A stretch of 64,000 nucleotides of DNA from Streptomyces griseomycini (GTDB lineage: Bacteria > Actinomycetota > Actinomycetes > Streptomycetales > Streptomycetaceae). The translations under genes and the position numbers were made by a program. Numbering within the stretch: position 1 is the stretch's first letter; the number at the start of each line of letters is the position of its first letter. Below, one piece after another: positions 44,720 to 52,645 of the stretch. The notes beneath the pieces are model-generated. The model saw nothing but the letters and a program-made list of their open reading frames with translations. It made no database searches and was not told where the DNA came from. The stretch spans positions 372,001-436,000 of the forward strand of contig NZ_JACHJI010000001.1 in NCBI RefSeq assembly GCF_014203535.1. Direction: 5' to 3'.

Positions 44720-45457
44720 ATGATCCGCAACTGGAGCGCGTCGGCCGCCGGGGCGCTGCGGGGCTCGCCGGCCCCGGTGACCCGCACCCTCATCGTCCTG
44801 TGCTGCCTGGTCTTCCTGGTCGGGCCGGCCTCGGGCCTGAACCCGGCCCACGGCTCCGGGGAGGAGCTGCTCGCCGCGCAGCGGGCCTGCTTCCGGCGCT
44901 GGGGCGTGATCCCCGCAGACCTGTTCGAAGGATTCCCCGGGGCCGTCCTCACCCCCGCCACGGCGCTCTTCGTCCACGGCGGCTGGGTGCACCTGCTCGG
45001 CAACATGCTCTTCCTCCACGTCTTCGGGGCGATGACCGAGGCGCGGATGGGGCGGGTGCGGTTCACCGTGTGCTACGTGGGCTGCGGCTACCTCGCCCTG
45101 CTGGGGTACGCCGCCGCCCACGCGGACTCCGGGCAGCCCCTGGTCGGGGCCTCCGGGGCGATCTCGGCGGTGCTCGGCGCGTTCCTCTTCCTGTTCCCCC
45201 GGGCCCGGGTGACCAGTCTCCTGCCGTTCCTGTTCTTCCTGCCGGTGCGCTTCCCGGCGTGGGTGGTGCTGCCGTTCTGGGCGGCGCTGCAGTGGGCGGC
45301 GGCGGGGCGGGCGGACGGCGGCGGCCCGGGGGTGGCGTACCTGGCGCACCTGGTGGGGTTCGGTCTGGGCTTCGGTTACGCGTGGGTCCGCTTCGGGCGG
45401 GCGACTACAGTGAAGGCCACCCCTGCTCCAGTCCCCGAGGGAGAGAACCAGCCGTGA
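44720..45457 (+). CDS. Rhomboid-family intramembrane serine protease
   Basis: A 245-residue membrane protein with about six helices. The catalytic Ser145 is in LVGASGAISAVLG and His210 in AYLAHLVGFGLG; the conserved HGGWVHLLGNMLFLHVFG with His91 and Asn95 forms the rhomboid H/N motif. Rhomboids cut membrane proteins within the bilayer. I start at ATG 44720-44722 because the upstream frame is not protein-like. Its stop overlaps the next gene (GTGA). Confidence 0.9.
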   Translation: MIRNWSASAAGALRGSPAPVTRTLIVLCCLVFLVGPASGLNPAHGSGEELLAAQRACFRRWGVIPADLFEGFPGAVLTPATALFVHGGWVHLLGNMLFLHVFGAMTEARMGRVRFTVCYVGCGYLALLGYAAAHADSGQPLVGASGAISAVLGAFLFLFPRARVTSLLPFLFFLPVRFPAWVVLPFWAALQWAAAGRADGGGPGVAYLAHLVGFGLGFGYAWVRFGRATTVKATPAPVPEGENQP

Positions 45458-45735
45458 TCACCGCGATCGTCCTCATCAAGACCAGCGTGGACCGGATCCC
45501 CGAGATCGCGGAGCAGATCGCCGCGCTGGACAGCGTCAGCGAGGTCTTCTCCGTCACCGGTACCTACGACCTGATCGCCATGGTCCGGGTCCGGCAGCAC
45601 GAGGACCTGGCGGAGGTCATCCCGGGCCGGATCAGCAAGATCCCCGGCGTGGAGGGGACCGACACGCACGTGGCGTTCCGCACGTACTCGCAGCACGACC
45701 TGGAGGCGGCGTTCGCCATCGGCCTGGACAGCTGA
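45454..45735 (+). CDS. Lrp/AsnC-type ligand-binding (RAM) domain protein
   Basis: A 93-residue protein consisting only of the RAM/AsnC C-terminal domain (VTGTYDLIAMVRVRQHEDLAEVI), with no helix-turn-helix. Stand-alone RAM proteins bind amino acids and may form mixed oligomers with full Lrp proteins. It starts with GTG inside the end of the rhomboid gene, GAGGGAGAG upstream, so it is translationally coupled to it. Confidence 0.87.
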   Translation: MITAIVLIKTSVDRIPEIAEQIAALDSVSEVFSVTGTYDLIAMVRVRQHEDLAEVIPGRISKIPGVEGTDTHVAFRTYSQHDLEAAFAIGLDS

Positions 45736-45782
45736 GGACGGCGCCGCGGCGGAGCCCGGCCGACGGCCCGGGATGAAGAGTT

Positions 45783-45834
45783 CTTCATCTCCGGCTCATC
45801 CGCGCCGTCCGGTTCCCGCCGCAGGATCGGGGGC
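45783..45834 (+). promoter_or_regulatory. Response-regulator box and leaderless promoter of the two-component operon
   Basis: TTCATC (45784-45789) and CTCATC (45795-45800) are direct repeats with an 11-bp period, the spacing used by OmpR-family regulators. CAGGAT at 45822-45827 is a -10 element seven bases before the ATG at 45835. The 18-base box matches that at 48241 at 17 positions. Confidence 0.7.
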
Positions 45835-46149
45835 ATGGTCTTCACTCGCCGGATGGCGGCCCTGGCCGCCGTCGTCCTGATCCCCCTGGGCGTGGCCGCC
45901 ACGAGCTTCGCCCTCGCCGACGGCCCCGAACCGCCCAAGGTCCCGCCCCGGGTGGAGCTGGACAGCGGCTCCCCCGCTCCGACGCCCACGGCCCCGTCCG
46001 CGCGGCCCGAACCGACGCCGAGCGACGAGGTCGTCTCCCGGCCTCCGGTGACCGACAGCCCAGCGGGTGATGACGATGACGACGACCGCGGCCGGGACTC
46101 CTCGGACGACGGCCCCGGCGAGGACGACGGACCGGGCGACGACGGCTGA
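45835..46149 (+). CDS. Small secreted acidic, Pro-rich protein
   Basis: A 104-residue exported protein. The signal peptide (about 1-28, MAALAAVVLIPLGVAATSFA) precedes a Pro/Ser/Thr-rich part and an Asp/Gly-rich tail with a run of six Asp. No fold is predicted. The last 83 bases overlap the sensor kinase gene in a different frame, so the two genes are linked. It may be an accessory or calcium-binding partner of the sensor; this is inference only. Confidence 0.75.
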   Translation: MVFTRRMAALAAVVLIPLGVAATSFALADGPEPPKVPPRVELDSGSPAPTPTAPSARPEPTPSDEVVSRPPVTDSPAGDDDDDDRGRDSSDDGPGEDDGPGDDG

Positions 46150-47575
46150 CCCCGCGCGCCGGCGGATCTCCGCCCGCGTCCGCATCCTGCTCTGGCTGCT
46201 GTTCGTCATGGCCGTCGCGCTCGCCTCGGTGGCCACGACCACCCGCTCCTTCCTGCTGCGGGACGTCGACGACCGGATCAACGGGCTGCTCGCCCAGGAG
46301 GCCGGCGAGTTCGCCAACTTCAAGGAGCGCGGCTTCGACCCGGAGACCGGCCGGCCCTTCACCGAGCCGGACCGGCTGCTGAAGGTCTTCCTGGAACGGC
46401 AGTACGCCGACCCGGACGAGGAGCTGATCGGCCTGGTGGCCCGGCCCAGCGGCGGACCCGCGCAGCTCACCCAGCCGCGCGACCTGCCCGTCGCCCTGCC
46501 CCTGCACCGGGACCCCGACGCCCGGCGCCGCGTCTTCGACTCGCCCGACGCCTCCGGGGTGCTGCACCGGCCCGAGGGCGAGATCCGCTGGACCAAGGTG
46601 GCCGTGGCCCGGGCCGGCGGCGACGCCCCCGAGGCCGCGTTCGTCGTCGCCTTCCACCCCGAGCGGGAAGTGGCGCGCGTGGACGAGGTGTTCCGCGTGC
46701 TGCTCGCCATCTCCGGGGTCGCCCTGCTGCTGACCACCGGCATCGGCTGGGCGGTCGCCGGGCGGATCCTGCAGCCCGTGCGCCTGGTGCGCACCGCCGC
46801 CGCGCAGCTCACCGAGCAGGACCTCACCCGCCGCATCCCGGTGCGCGGCCACGACGACATCGCCGCCCTCGCCGAGACGTTCAACGCGATGCTCGACCGG
46901 CTGGAGCGGGCCTTCGCCGCGCAGCGCCAGTTCGTCGACGACGCCGGCCACGAGCTGCGCACCCCGATCACCATCGTGCGCGGCCACCTGGAGCTGATGG
47001 GCGACGACCCCGCCGAGCGCGAGGAGACCGTCCGCCTGGTCACCGACGAACTGGACCGGATGAGCCGCATCGTGGAGGACCTGCTGCTGCTCGCCAAGGC
47101 CGAACGCCCCGACTTCGTCACCCCGGAGCCGGTGCAGCTCGCCGAACTCACCGCCGACGTCTACGTCAAGGCCCGCACCCTGGGCGAACGCGACTGGCAG
47201 CTCACCGACATAGCCGACCGGGAGGTGGAGCTGGACCCCCAGCGGATCACCCAGGCGATGGTGCAGCTGGCGCAGAACGCGGTGCAGCACACCACCACCG
47301 GGCAGACCATCCGCATCGGCTCCCGCGCCGAGGGCCCGCGGATCGAGCTGTACGTCGCCGACTCCGGTCCCGGTGTCCAGCCGCAGGACCGGGAGCTGGT
47401 CTTCGAACGCTTCCGGCGCGGCACCTCGCGGCGCGGCGCGCGCGGTTCGGGCGCCGGACTCGGCCTGTCGATCGTCAGGGCGATCGCCGAGGGCCACGGC
47501 GGCCGGGTCCGCCTGCACGACACCGAGGGCGGCGGCGCCACCTTCGTACTGACGCTGGAAGAGGCACACAGGTGA
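46067..47575 (+). CDS. OmpR-class sensor histidine kinase
   Basis: A protein of up to 502 residues. Two membrane helices at about 38-56 and 211-231 enclose an extracytoplasmic sensor domain; then come HAMP, HisKA with His295 in DDAGHELRTP, and HATPase_c with NAVQH, DSGPGV and GAGLGLSIV. GTG 46067, ATG 46070 and ATG 46076 are all possible starts, since the first helix requires a start before about residue 30. It overlaps the acidic secreted-protein gene by at least 74 bases and the response regulator by four. Confidence 0.9.
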   Translation: MMTMTTTAAGTPRTTAPARTTDRATTADPARRRISARVRILLWLLFVMAVALASVATTTRSFLLRDVDDRINGLLAQEAGEFANFKERGFDPETGRPFTEPDRLLKVFLERQYADPDEELIGLVARPSGGPAQLTQPRDLPVALPLHRDPDARRRVFDSPDASGVLHRPEGEIRWTKVAVARAGGDAPEAAFVVAFHPEREVARVDEVFRVLLAISGVALLLTTGIGWAVAGRILQPVRLVRTAAAQLTEQDLTRRIPVRGHDDIAALAETFNAMLDRLERAFAAQRQFVDDAGHELRTPITIVRGHLELMGDDPAEREETVRLVTDELDRMSRIVEDLLLLAKAERPDFVTPEPVQLAELTADVYVKARTLGERDWQLTDIADREVELDPQRITQAMVQLAQNAVQHTTTGQTIRIGSRAEGPRIELYVADSGPGVQPQDRELVFERFRRGTSRRGARGSGAGLGLSIVRAIAEGHGGRVRLHDTEGGGATFVLTLEEAHR

Positions 47576-48234
47576 ACCGGATCCTGATCGTCGAGGACGA
47601 GGAGCGCATCGCCTCCTTCGTGGAGAAGGGCCTGCGCGCCAACGGCTTCACCACCACCGTCGTCCCCGACGGCGAGGCCGGCTACGAGTACGCGCTGACC
47701 GGTGGTTTCGACCTGGTCGTCCTGGACATCGGGCTGCCCGGCCGGGACGGTTTCACGGTCCTGCGCGAGCTGCGCGAGTCCCGGGTGACGACCCCGGTGA
47801 TCGTGCTGACCGCACGGGACTCGGTCCGGGACACGGTGGCCGGCCTGGAGGGCGGCGCCGACGACTGGATGACCAAGCCGTTCCGCTTCGAGGAACTGCT
47901 CGCCCGGGTACGGCTGCGGCTGCGCACGGCGGCCCGCGCGCCGGAGGTGACGGTGCTGCGGTCCGGCTCGCTGAGCCTCGACCTGCGCACCCGCCGCGCC
48001 CGGTCCGGGGAGCGCACCGTCGACCTGACGGCCCGTGAGTTCGTGCTGCTGGAACTGTTCCTGAGGCACCCCGGGCAGGTACTCTCCCGCGAACAGATCC
48101 TGTCCCACGTGTGGGGCTACGACTTCGACCCCGGCTCCAACATCGTGGACGTCTACGTGCGGGCGCTGCGCAAGAAGCTCGGCGCGGAGAAGGTGGAGAC
48201 GGTCCGCGGGATGGGCTACCGCCTCCCCGCGTGA
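47572..48234 (+). CDS. OmpR-family response regulator
   Basis: A 220-residue regulator. The receiver has Asp52 (LVVLDIGLPG) and Lys102 (MTKPFRF); the C-terminal winged helix at about 125-218 contains SREQILSHVWGYDFDPGSNIVDVYVRALRKKL. GTG start overlaps the kinase stop (GTGA). Likely targets are the direct-repeat boxes before its own operon (45784) and before the permease gene (48242). Confidence 0.93.
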   Translation: MNRILIVEDEERIASFVEKGLRANGFTTTVVPDGEAGYEYALTGGFDLVVLDIGLPGRDGFTVLRELRESRVTTPVIVLTARDSVRDTVAGLEGGADDWMTKPFRFEELLARVRLRLRTAARAPEVTVLRSGSLSLDLRTRRARSGERTVDLTAREFVLLELFLRHPGQVLSREQILSHVWGYDFDPGSNIVDVYVRALRKKLGAEKVETVRGMGYRLPA

Positions 48235-48240
48235 AGCTCC

Positions 48241-48291
48241 CTTCATCTTCGGCTCATCGACGGCTCACGGTCCGGGTGAATCGTCGATGAC
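48241..48291 (+). promoter_or_regulatory. Response-regulator box before the SLC13 permease
   Basis: TTCATC (48242-48247), CTCATC (48253-48258) and CTCACG (48264-48269) recur every 11 bp. The first 18 bases match the box at 45783 at 17 positions. AATCGT at 48279-48284 lies seven bases before GTG 48292, at nearly the same distance from the box as in the other promoter. This suggests an activated, leaderless mRNA. Confidence 0.65.
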
Positions 48292-49707
48292 GTGACGCTG
48301 AACCCCCGACTGACCGCCGCCCTGTGCGTGGCCCTGTCGCTGTGCGCGCTGCTCGCGGTGCCCGGCAACTTCCCCGGCATGAGCGGGGACGCGCGCCTCA
48401 CCCTCGCCGTGTTCGCGCTGGCGACCTGCGCCTGGGTCGGTACGCCGATCGACGACACGTACATCGCGCTGGGCGCCGGACTCGCACTGACGGTGACCGG
48501 GGTGATCAGCAACGACACCCTCTTCGGCACCCTGGGCGACTCGACGGTGTGGCTGCTGATCTGCGCGTTCGTGCTGGCGGCCGCGGTGACCCGGACCGGG
48601 CTCGCGGGACGGGCGGCGGCGTTCCTGGTCGGCGGGGCGCGCACGGTACGGCAGTTGACGCACCTGACCACGGCCTCGCTGGTCGTCACGGCGTTCGCGG
48701 TGCCCGCCACCTCGGGCCGGGCCGCGCTCGCCCTGCCGGTGTTCCTCGCGCTGGCCAAGGCCCTCGCCGACCGCGGACGGCTGGTCGTGATGCTGGCGCT
48801 GCTGTTCCCGACCGTGATCCTGCTGTCGGCGGTGGCGACCCTGATCGGCGCGGGCGCGCACCTGATCACCGTGTCGGTGCTGTGGGAGGCCGCCGGGGAG
48901 CGGGTCGGCTTCACGCAATGGCTGGTGCTGGGACTGCCGCTGGCCGTGGTCTCCTCCCACCTCGCCGCGGAGGCGGTGCTGTTGACCACCACCCGGCGCG
49001 CGGACCGCAAGGGCCCGGTGCACATCACCGCCGAGGAGATCCAGCGGCACAGCGACCGCCCCGTCACCGGCCCCTGGACGCAGGCCGAGAAGCGCTGCGC
49101 GGCGCTGCTCGCCACGGTCGTCGCCCTGTGGTGCAGCGAGCCGCTGCACCGGGTGTCGCCGGCCGTGGTCGCGCTGATCGGCGCGGTCGTCGCCGCCTCG
49201 CCCGTCCTGGGCACCGTACGGCTGAAGGACGCCCTGAGGACGGTGCCCTGGTCGCTGCTGCTGTTCATGGCGGCGACGATGGCGATGGGCGTGGCGCTCG
49301 CCGAGTCGGGGGCGGCGAAGTGGCTGGTCGGCGGGTTGCCCGACGGGGTCACCCCGGTGGTGTTCCTGGTGGTCGTGATCGCGGTCAGCACGGCCGCCCA
49401 CCTGATCCTGCAGTCCCGCTCCGCCCGCAGTTCGGTGCTGGTGCCGCTGGTGGTCGCGGCGGCGGTGGGCGCCGGGGTGAACCCGGTCGCGGCGGCGCTG
49501 GCCTCCACCGCCGCCGCCGGCTTCTGCCACACGCTGCCCGCCTCCGCCAAGCCGGTCACGCTCTTCGCGGAGGTCCCCGGCACCCCCACCTACACCCCGC
49601 GCGACCTGCTGCGGCTGTCCGCCGTGCTGGCGCCGCTGACCGCCGCCCTGGTCCTGCTGTTCGCCGTCGCGGTGTGGCCGCTGCTCGGCGTTCCCGTGAC
49701 CCGCTAG
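48292..49707 (+). CDS. SLC13/DASS-family permease
   Basis: A 471-residue integral membrane protein with about 12 helices. It resembles the divalent anion:Na+ symporters and related CitT-type carriers, which import dicarboxylates, tricarboxylates or sulphate. AVPATSGRAALALPVFLALAKAL and the second-half AAAGFCHTLPASAKP are the two motif regions that hold substrate. Glycerate kinase follows, so glycerate-related acids such as tartrate or tartronate are a reasonable guess. Confidence 0.85.
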   Translation: MTLNPRLTAALCVALSLCALLAVPGNFPGMSGDARLTLAVFALATCAWVGTPIDDTYIALGAGLALTVTGVISNDTLFGTLGDSTVWLLICAFVLAAAVTRTGLAGRAAAFLVGGARTVRQLTHLTTASLVVTAFAVPATSGRAALALPVFLALAKALADRGRLVVMLALLFPTVILLSAVATLIGAGAHLITVSVLWEAAGERVGFTQWLVLGLPLAVVSSHLAAEAVLLTTTRRADRKGPVHITAEEIQRHSDRPVTGPWTQAEKRCAALLATVVALWCSEPLHRVSPAVVALIGAVVAASPVLGTVRLKDALRTVPWSLLLFMAATMAMGVALAESGAAKWLVGGLPDGVTPVVFLVVVIAVSTAAHLILQSRSARSSVLVPLVVAAAVGAGVNPVAAALASTAAAGFCHTLPASAKPVTLFAEVPGTPTYTPRDLLRLSAVLAPLTAALVLLFAVAVWPLLGVPVTR

Positions 49708-49746
49708 GCCGCCCGAACCCGGTACTGACCAGCTAGGAGTGTTCCC

Positions 49747-50946
49747 ATGCTCACCCGTGTCGTCGTAGCCCCCAGCGGCTTCAAGGAGTCGCTGTCCGCC
49801 GAGGCCGCCGCCGACGCCATCGCGGCGGGCGTCCGCCGGGTCCTGCCGGACGCGGAGATCGACCGGATCCCGCTGGTGGACGGCGGCGAGGGCACGGCCC
49901 CGGCGCTGGCCGCCGCGACCGGCGGGCGGCTGGTCGCCCTGGCCGCCACCGGCCCGGTCGGCGAACCGGTCGGCACGCACTTCGCCCTCCTCGGCTCCCG
50001 GGACACCGCGGTGGTGGAGATGGCGGCGGTCGCGGGCCTGTCCCTGGTCCCGCGCACCCGGCGCGATCCCGGTGCCACGACCACGTACGGCGTCGGCGAG
50101 CTGATCCGCGCGGCGCTCGACCAGGGCGTGCGGCGCGTCCTGGTCGGCTGCGGCGACTCGGGCACCTCGGACGGCGGCGCGGGCGCGCTCCAGGCCCTCG
50201 GCGCCCGGCTGCTGGACCCGGACGGGTTCGAACTGCCCAGGGGAGGGCGTGAGTTGACGCGGCTGGCGCGCATCGACCCGACCGGCCTCGATCCCCGGCT
50301 GCGGGACGTGGAACTCCTCGTCGCCTGCAACCCCTTCAACGTGCTGTGCGGCGAGCGGGGCGTGGCCCGGGTGTTCGGTCCGCAGAAGGGGGCGACCCCG
50401 GCGCAGGTCGAGGAGCTGTCGGCGGGACTGGAGAACTGGGCGCGCGTCCTCACCCGCGATCTCGGCGTCACCGGTACCGATCTGCGCCAGGGCCCCGGCA
50501 CGGGCGCCTCCGGCGGGCTCGGCGCCGGGCTCGCCGCCCTCGGTGCGCGGCTCCTCCCCCGCTTCGACGTCCTGCTGGACCACCTCGACCTGGACGCCCG
50601 GCTGGCCCGCGCCGACCTGGTCGTCACCGCCGAGGGCGCCCTGGACCACCAGACACCGCGCGGCAAGGTGCCCGCCGAGGTGGCCCGGCGCGCCAAGCTG
50701 TACGGGCGGCCGGTGCTCGCCCTGGCGGGGACGCTCGGCGAGGGCGCGCACCAGGTGCCGGGCGTGGACGCCTGTCACGGCATCCTGCCCGCCCCGATGG
50801 CCCTCGCGGAGGCCCTGGTCCGCGGCGCCGAACTCCTCACCGACGCCACGGAACGCGCCCTGCGGATGATCCTGCTGGGCGCCCGGCTACCGGCCCCGGC
50901 TCACGCGGACGTGTCGGGCACGCACCGCCCGTCCTCCGTGCGGTAG
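49747..50946 (+). CDS. Glycerate kinase
   Basis: A 399-residue class I glycerate kinase, which phosphorylates D-glycerate to 2- or 3-phosphoglycerate with ATP. Motifs VVVAPSGFKESLSAEAAA at the start, DGGEGT, GCGDSGTSDGGAGALQALG and GASGGLGAGLAAL agree with the family. It follows the permease by 39 bases and is probably co-transcribed. Its 3' end overlaps the convergent aminotransferase gene by 46 bases. Confidence 0.92.
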   Translation: MLTRVVVAPSGFKESLSAEAAADAIAAGVRRVLPDAEIDRIPLVDGGEGTAPALAAATGGRLVALAATGPVGEPVGTHFALLGSRDTAVVEMAAVAGLSLVPRTRRDPGATTTYGVGELIRAALDQGVRRVLVGCGDSGTSDGGAGALQALGARLLDPDGFELPRGGRELTRLARIDPTGLDPRLRDVELLVACNPFNVLCGERGVARVFGPQKGATPAQVEELSAGLENWARVLTRDLGVTGTDLRQGPGTGASGGLGAGLAALGARLLPRFDVLLDHLDLDARLARADLVVTAEGALDHQTPRGKVPAEVARRAKLYGRPVLALAGTLGEGAHQVPGVDACHGILPAPMALAEALVRGAELLTDATERALRMILLGARLPAPAHADVSGTHRPSSVR

Positions 50947-52283
50947 CTCCACTTCGCCCCGTCCCGCACGAGCTCCTTCACCGCCCGCACGAACCGCTCC
51001 ACGTGCTCGTCCGGCGTCCCCGCCCCGAAGCTGACCCGGACGGCGTTGAGGGACTTCTCCCCGGGCGCCGCCTCGGGGGCGCCGCACTCGCCCTGGCTCC
51101 GCGGGTCGCCGCCGAGCAGCCTGCGCACCAGCGGGTGGGCGCAGAACAGTCCGTCGCGCACGCCGATGCCGTACTCGGCGGACAGCGCGGCGGCGAAGTG
51201 GGAGCTGTTCCAGCCCTCGACGACGAAGGAGAGCACACCGACGCGCGGCGCGTCGTCCCCGAACAGGGACAGGAACCGCACCTCGGGGACGTCCGCGAGT
51301 CCTTCGCGCACCGTGCGGATCAGGTGCTCCTCGCGGGCGACCAGCGTGTCGAACCCGGCCTCGGTGAGCGCCTTGCAGGCCGACGCGACGGCGTGGGCGC
51401 CGATGACGTTGGGCGAGCCGGCCTCGTGGCGGGCGGCGCCGTCGTGCCACTCCACGTCCAGTCCCCCGTCCGCGCGCCGGGTGACCCTGCGGCTGGCGCC
51501 GCCGCCCGCGAGATACGGCTCGGCCTCCCGCAGCCAGTCGGCCCGGCCGGCCAGGACACCGGAGCCGAAGGGGGCGTACAGCTTGTGCCCGGAGAAGGCG
51601 ACCCAGTCGACGTCCAGGTCGCGGACGCTCACCGGGTGGTGCGGGGCGAGCTGGGCGGCGTCCAGGACGATCCGGGCGCCGTGCGCGTGGGCGGCGGCGG
51701 CCAGTTCCCGCACGGGCCACAGCTCACCGGTGACGTTGGAGGCGCCGGTGACGCAGACCAGGGCGGGGCCGTGGCCCCCGTGAACGGATGCGGTGCGGTC
51801 GGCGAGGGCGCGCTCCAGGGTGTCCACGGCCTGCCGCGGGCTGCTCGGGGCGTCGAGGCAGGTGACGCGCGCGTTCCTCCAGGGCAGCAGGGAGGCGTGG
51901 TGCTCGGTCTCGAAGACGAAGACCTCGCAGCCGTCCGGGAGCGCGGCGGCGAGCAGGTTGAGGGAGTCGGTGGTGGAGCGGGTGAAGACCACCTGGTCCG
52001 TGTCACGGCAGTCGAGGAAGGCGGCGACGGTCCGGCGGGCGTTCTCGAACAGGTCGGTGGAGAGCTGGGAGAGGTATCCGGCGCCGCGGTGGACGCTGCC
52101 GTAGCAGGGCGCGTACGCGGCGACGTCGTCCCAGACGCGCTGGAGCGCGGGGGCGCTGGCGGCGTAGTCGAGCGCGGCGTAGGCGACCTCGCCGCCGGTG
52201 ACGAGCGGGACGGTGACGTCCCGGCCCAGAACCGGCAGAGGCGCACAGAGGGACGGGGCGGCGGCAAGGGTGGGGACGGACAT
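50901..52283 (-). CDS. Class V aminotransferase / cysteine desulfurase-like protein
   Basis: A 460-residue PLP enzyme of the aminotransferase class V (isopenicillin-N epimerase/NifS) family. The PLP lysine is in AFSGHKLYAPFG and VLDAAQLAPH holds the cofactor Asp. The GSVHRGAGYLSQLST start is typical. Whether it acts as a desulfurase or on another amino acid cannot be decided. It starts at ATG 52281-52283, with a marked hairpin in its leader at 52311-52348. Confidence 0.87.
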   Translation of the reverse strand: MSVPTLAAAPSLCAPLPVLGRDVTVPLVTGGEVAYAALDYAASAPALQRVWDDVAAYAPCYGSVHRGAGYLSQLSTDLFENARRTVAAFLDCRDTDQVVFTRSTTDSLNLLAAALPDGCEVFVFETEHHASLLPWRNARVTCLDAPSSPRQAVDTLERALADRTASVHGGHGPALVCVTGASNVTGELWPVRELAAAAHAHGARIVLDAAQLAPHHPVSVRDLDVDWVAFSGHKLYAPFGSGVLAGRADWLREAEPYLAGGGASRRVTRRADGGLDVEWHDGAARHEAGSPNVIGAHAVASACKALTEAGFDTLVAREEHLIRTVREGLADVPEVRFLSLFGDDAPRVGVLSFVVEGWNSSHFAAALSAEYGIGVRDGLFCAHPLVRRLLGGDPRSQGECGAPEAAPGEKSLNAVRVSFGAGTPDEHVERFVRAVKELVRDGAKWSYRTEDGRCVPDTSA

Positions 52284-52310
52284 GGCGGAGCTCCCGGAGA
52301 GACGGGCGGA

Positions 52311-52348
52311 ACCTCCGTGCGAGCGCGCATCGCTCCAGCACGGAAGGT
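52311..52348 (-). promoter_or_regulatory. Bulged hairpin in the aminotransferase 5' leader
   Basis: ACCT, CCGTGC and GAGCG on one side pair with CGCTC, GCACGG and AGGT on the other (15 pairs). A five-base loop and two small bulges interrupt the helix. It ends 27 bases before the start codon. Function unknown; it could be a regulatory RNA element or a protein site. Confidence 0.45.
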
Positions 52349-52585
52349 GAAGGGGAAGGGAATGTGCGGAGGCGGGGCTCTGCGGCCCTAGCGCATTCGC
52401 TTGCTCAACGGAAGGCTCCTCGACGACCAGGACCCCTGGTTGCACGAGGGGTCCGCGCTTGCCGTGGGCCTTGCTGCTCACGGCCTGGTCCTCACCCGGG
52501 GCACCCCGCCACGGACGGAGGGTTGCCGGACAGCCGGCCGGGGCCTCATGGCTGTCGCTCATGACCTGGACAGGAACGTACGCGA

Positions 52586-52635
52586 GGGGAGCGACGTCCC
52601 GCAACCCGCGTCCGGATCGCGGGACCTCGCTCCCC
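52586..52635 (-). terminator. Terminator downstream of trpD
   Basis: GGGGAGCG (52586-52593) pairs with CGCTCCCC (52628-52635), and GTCCCGC (52596-52602) with GCGGGAC (52619-52625) around a two-base internal loop. It lies just beyond the trpD stop. Confidence 0.7.
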
Positions 52636-52645
52636 GCTCGGAGCG

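Larger units (their letters stand above)
52284..52645. other. Intergenic stretch with leader hairpin and terminator
   Basis: A 360-base gap between two minus-strand genes. It contains a 15-bp bulged hairpin (52311-52348) in the likely 5' leader of the aminotransferase and the trpD terminator at 52586-52635. I see no gene in it. Confidence 0.6.
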
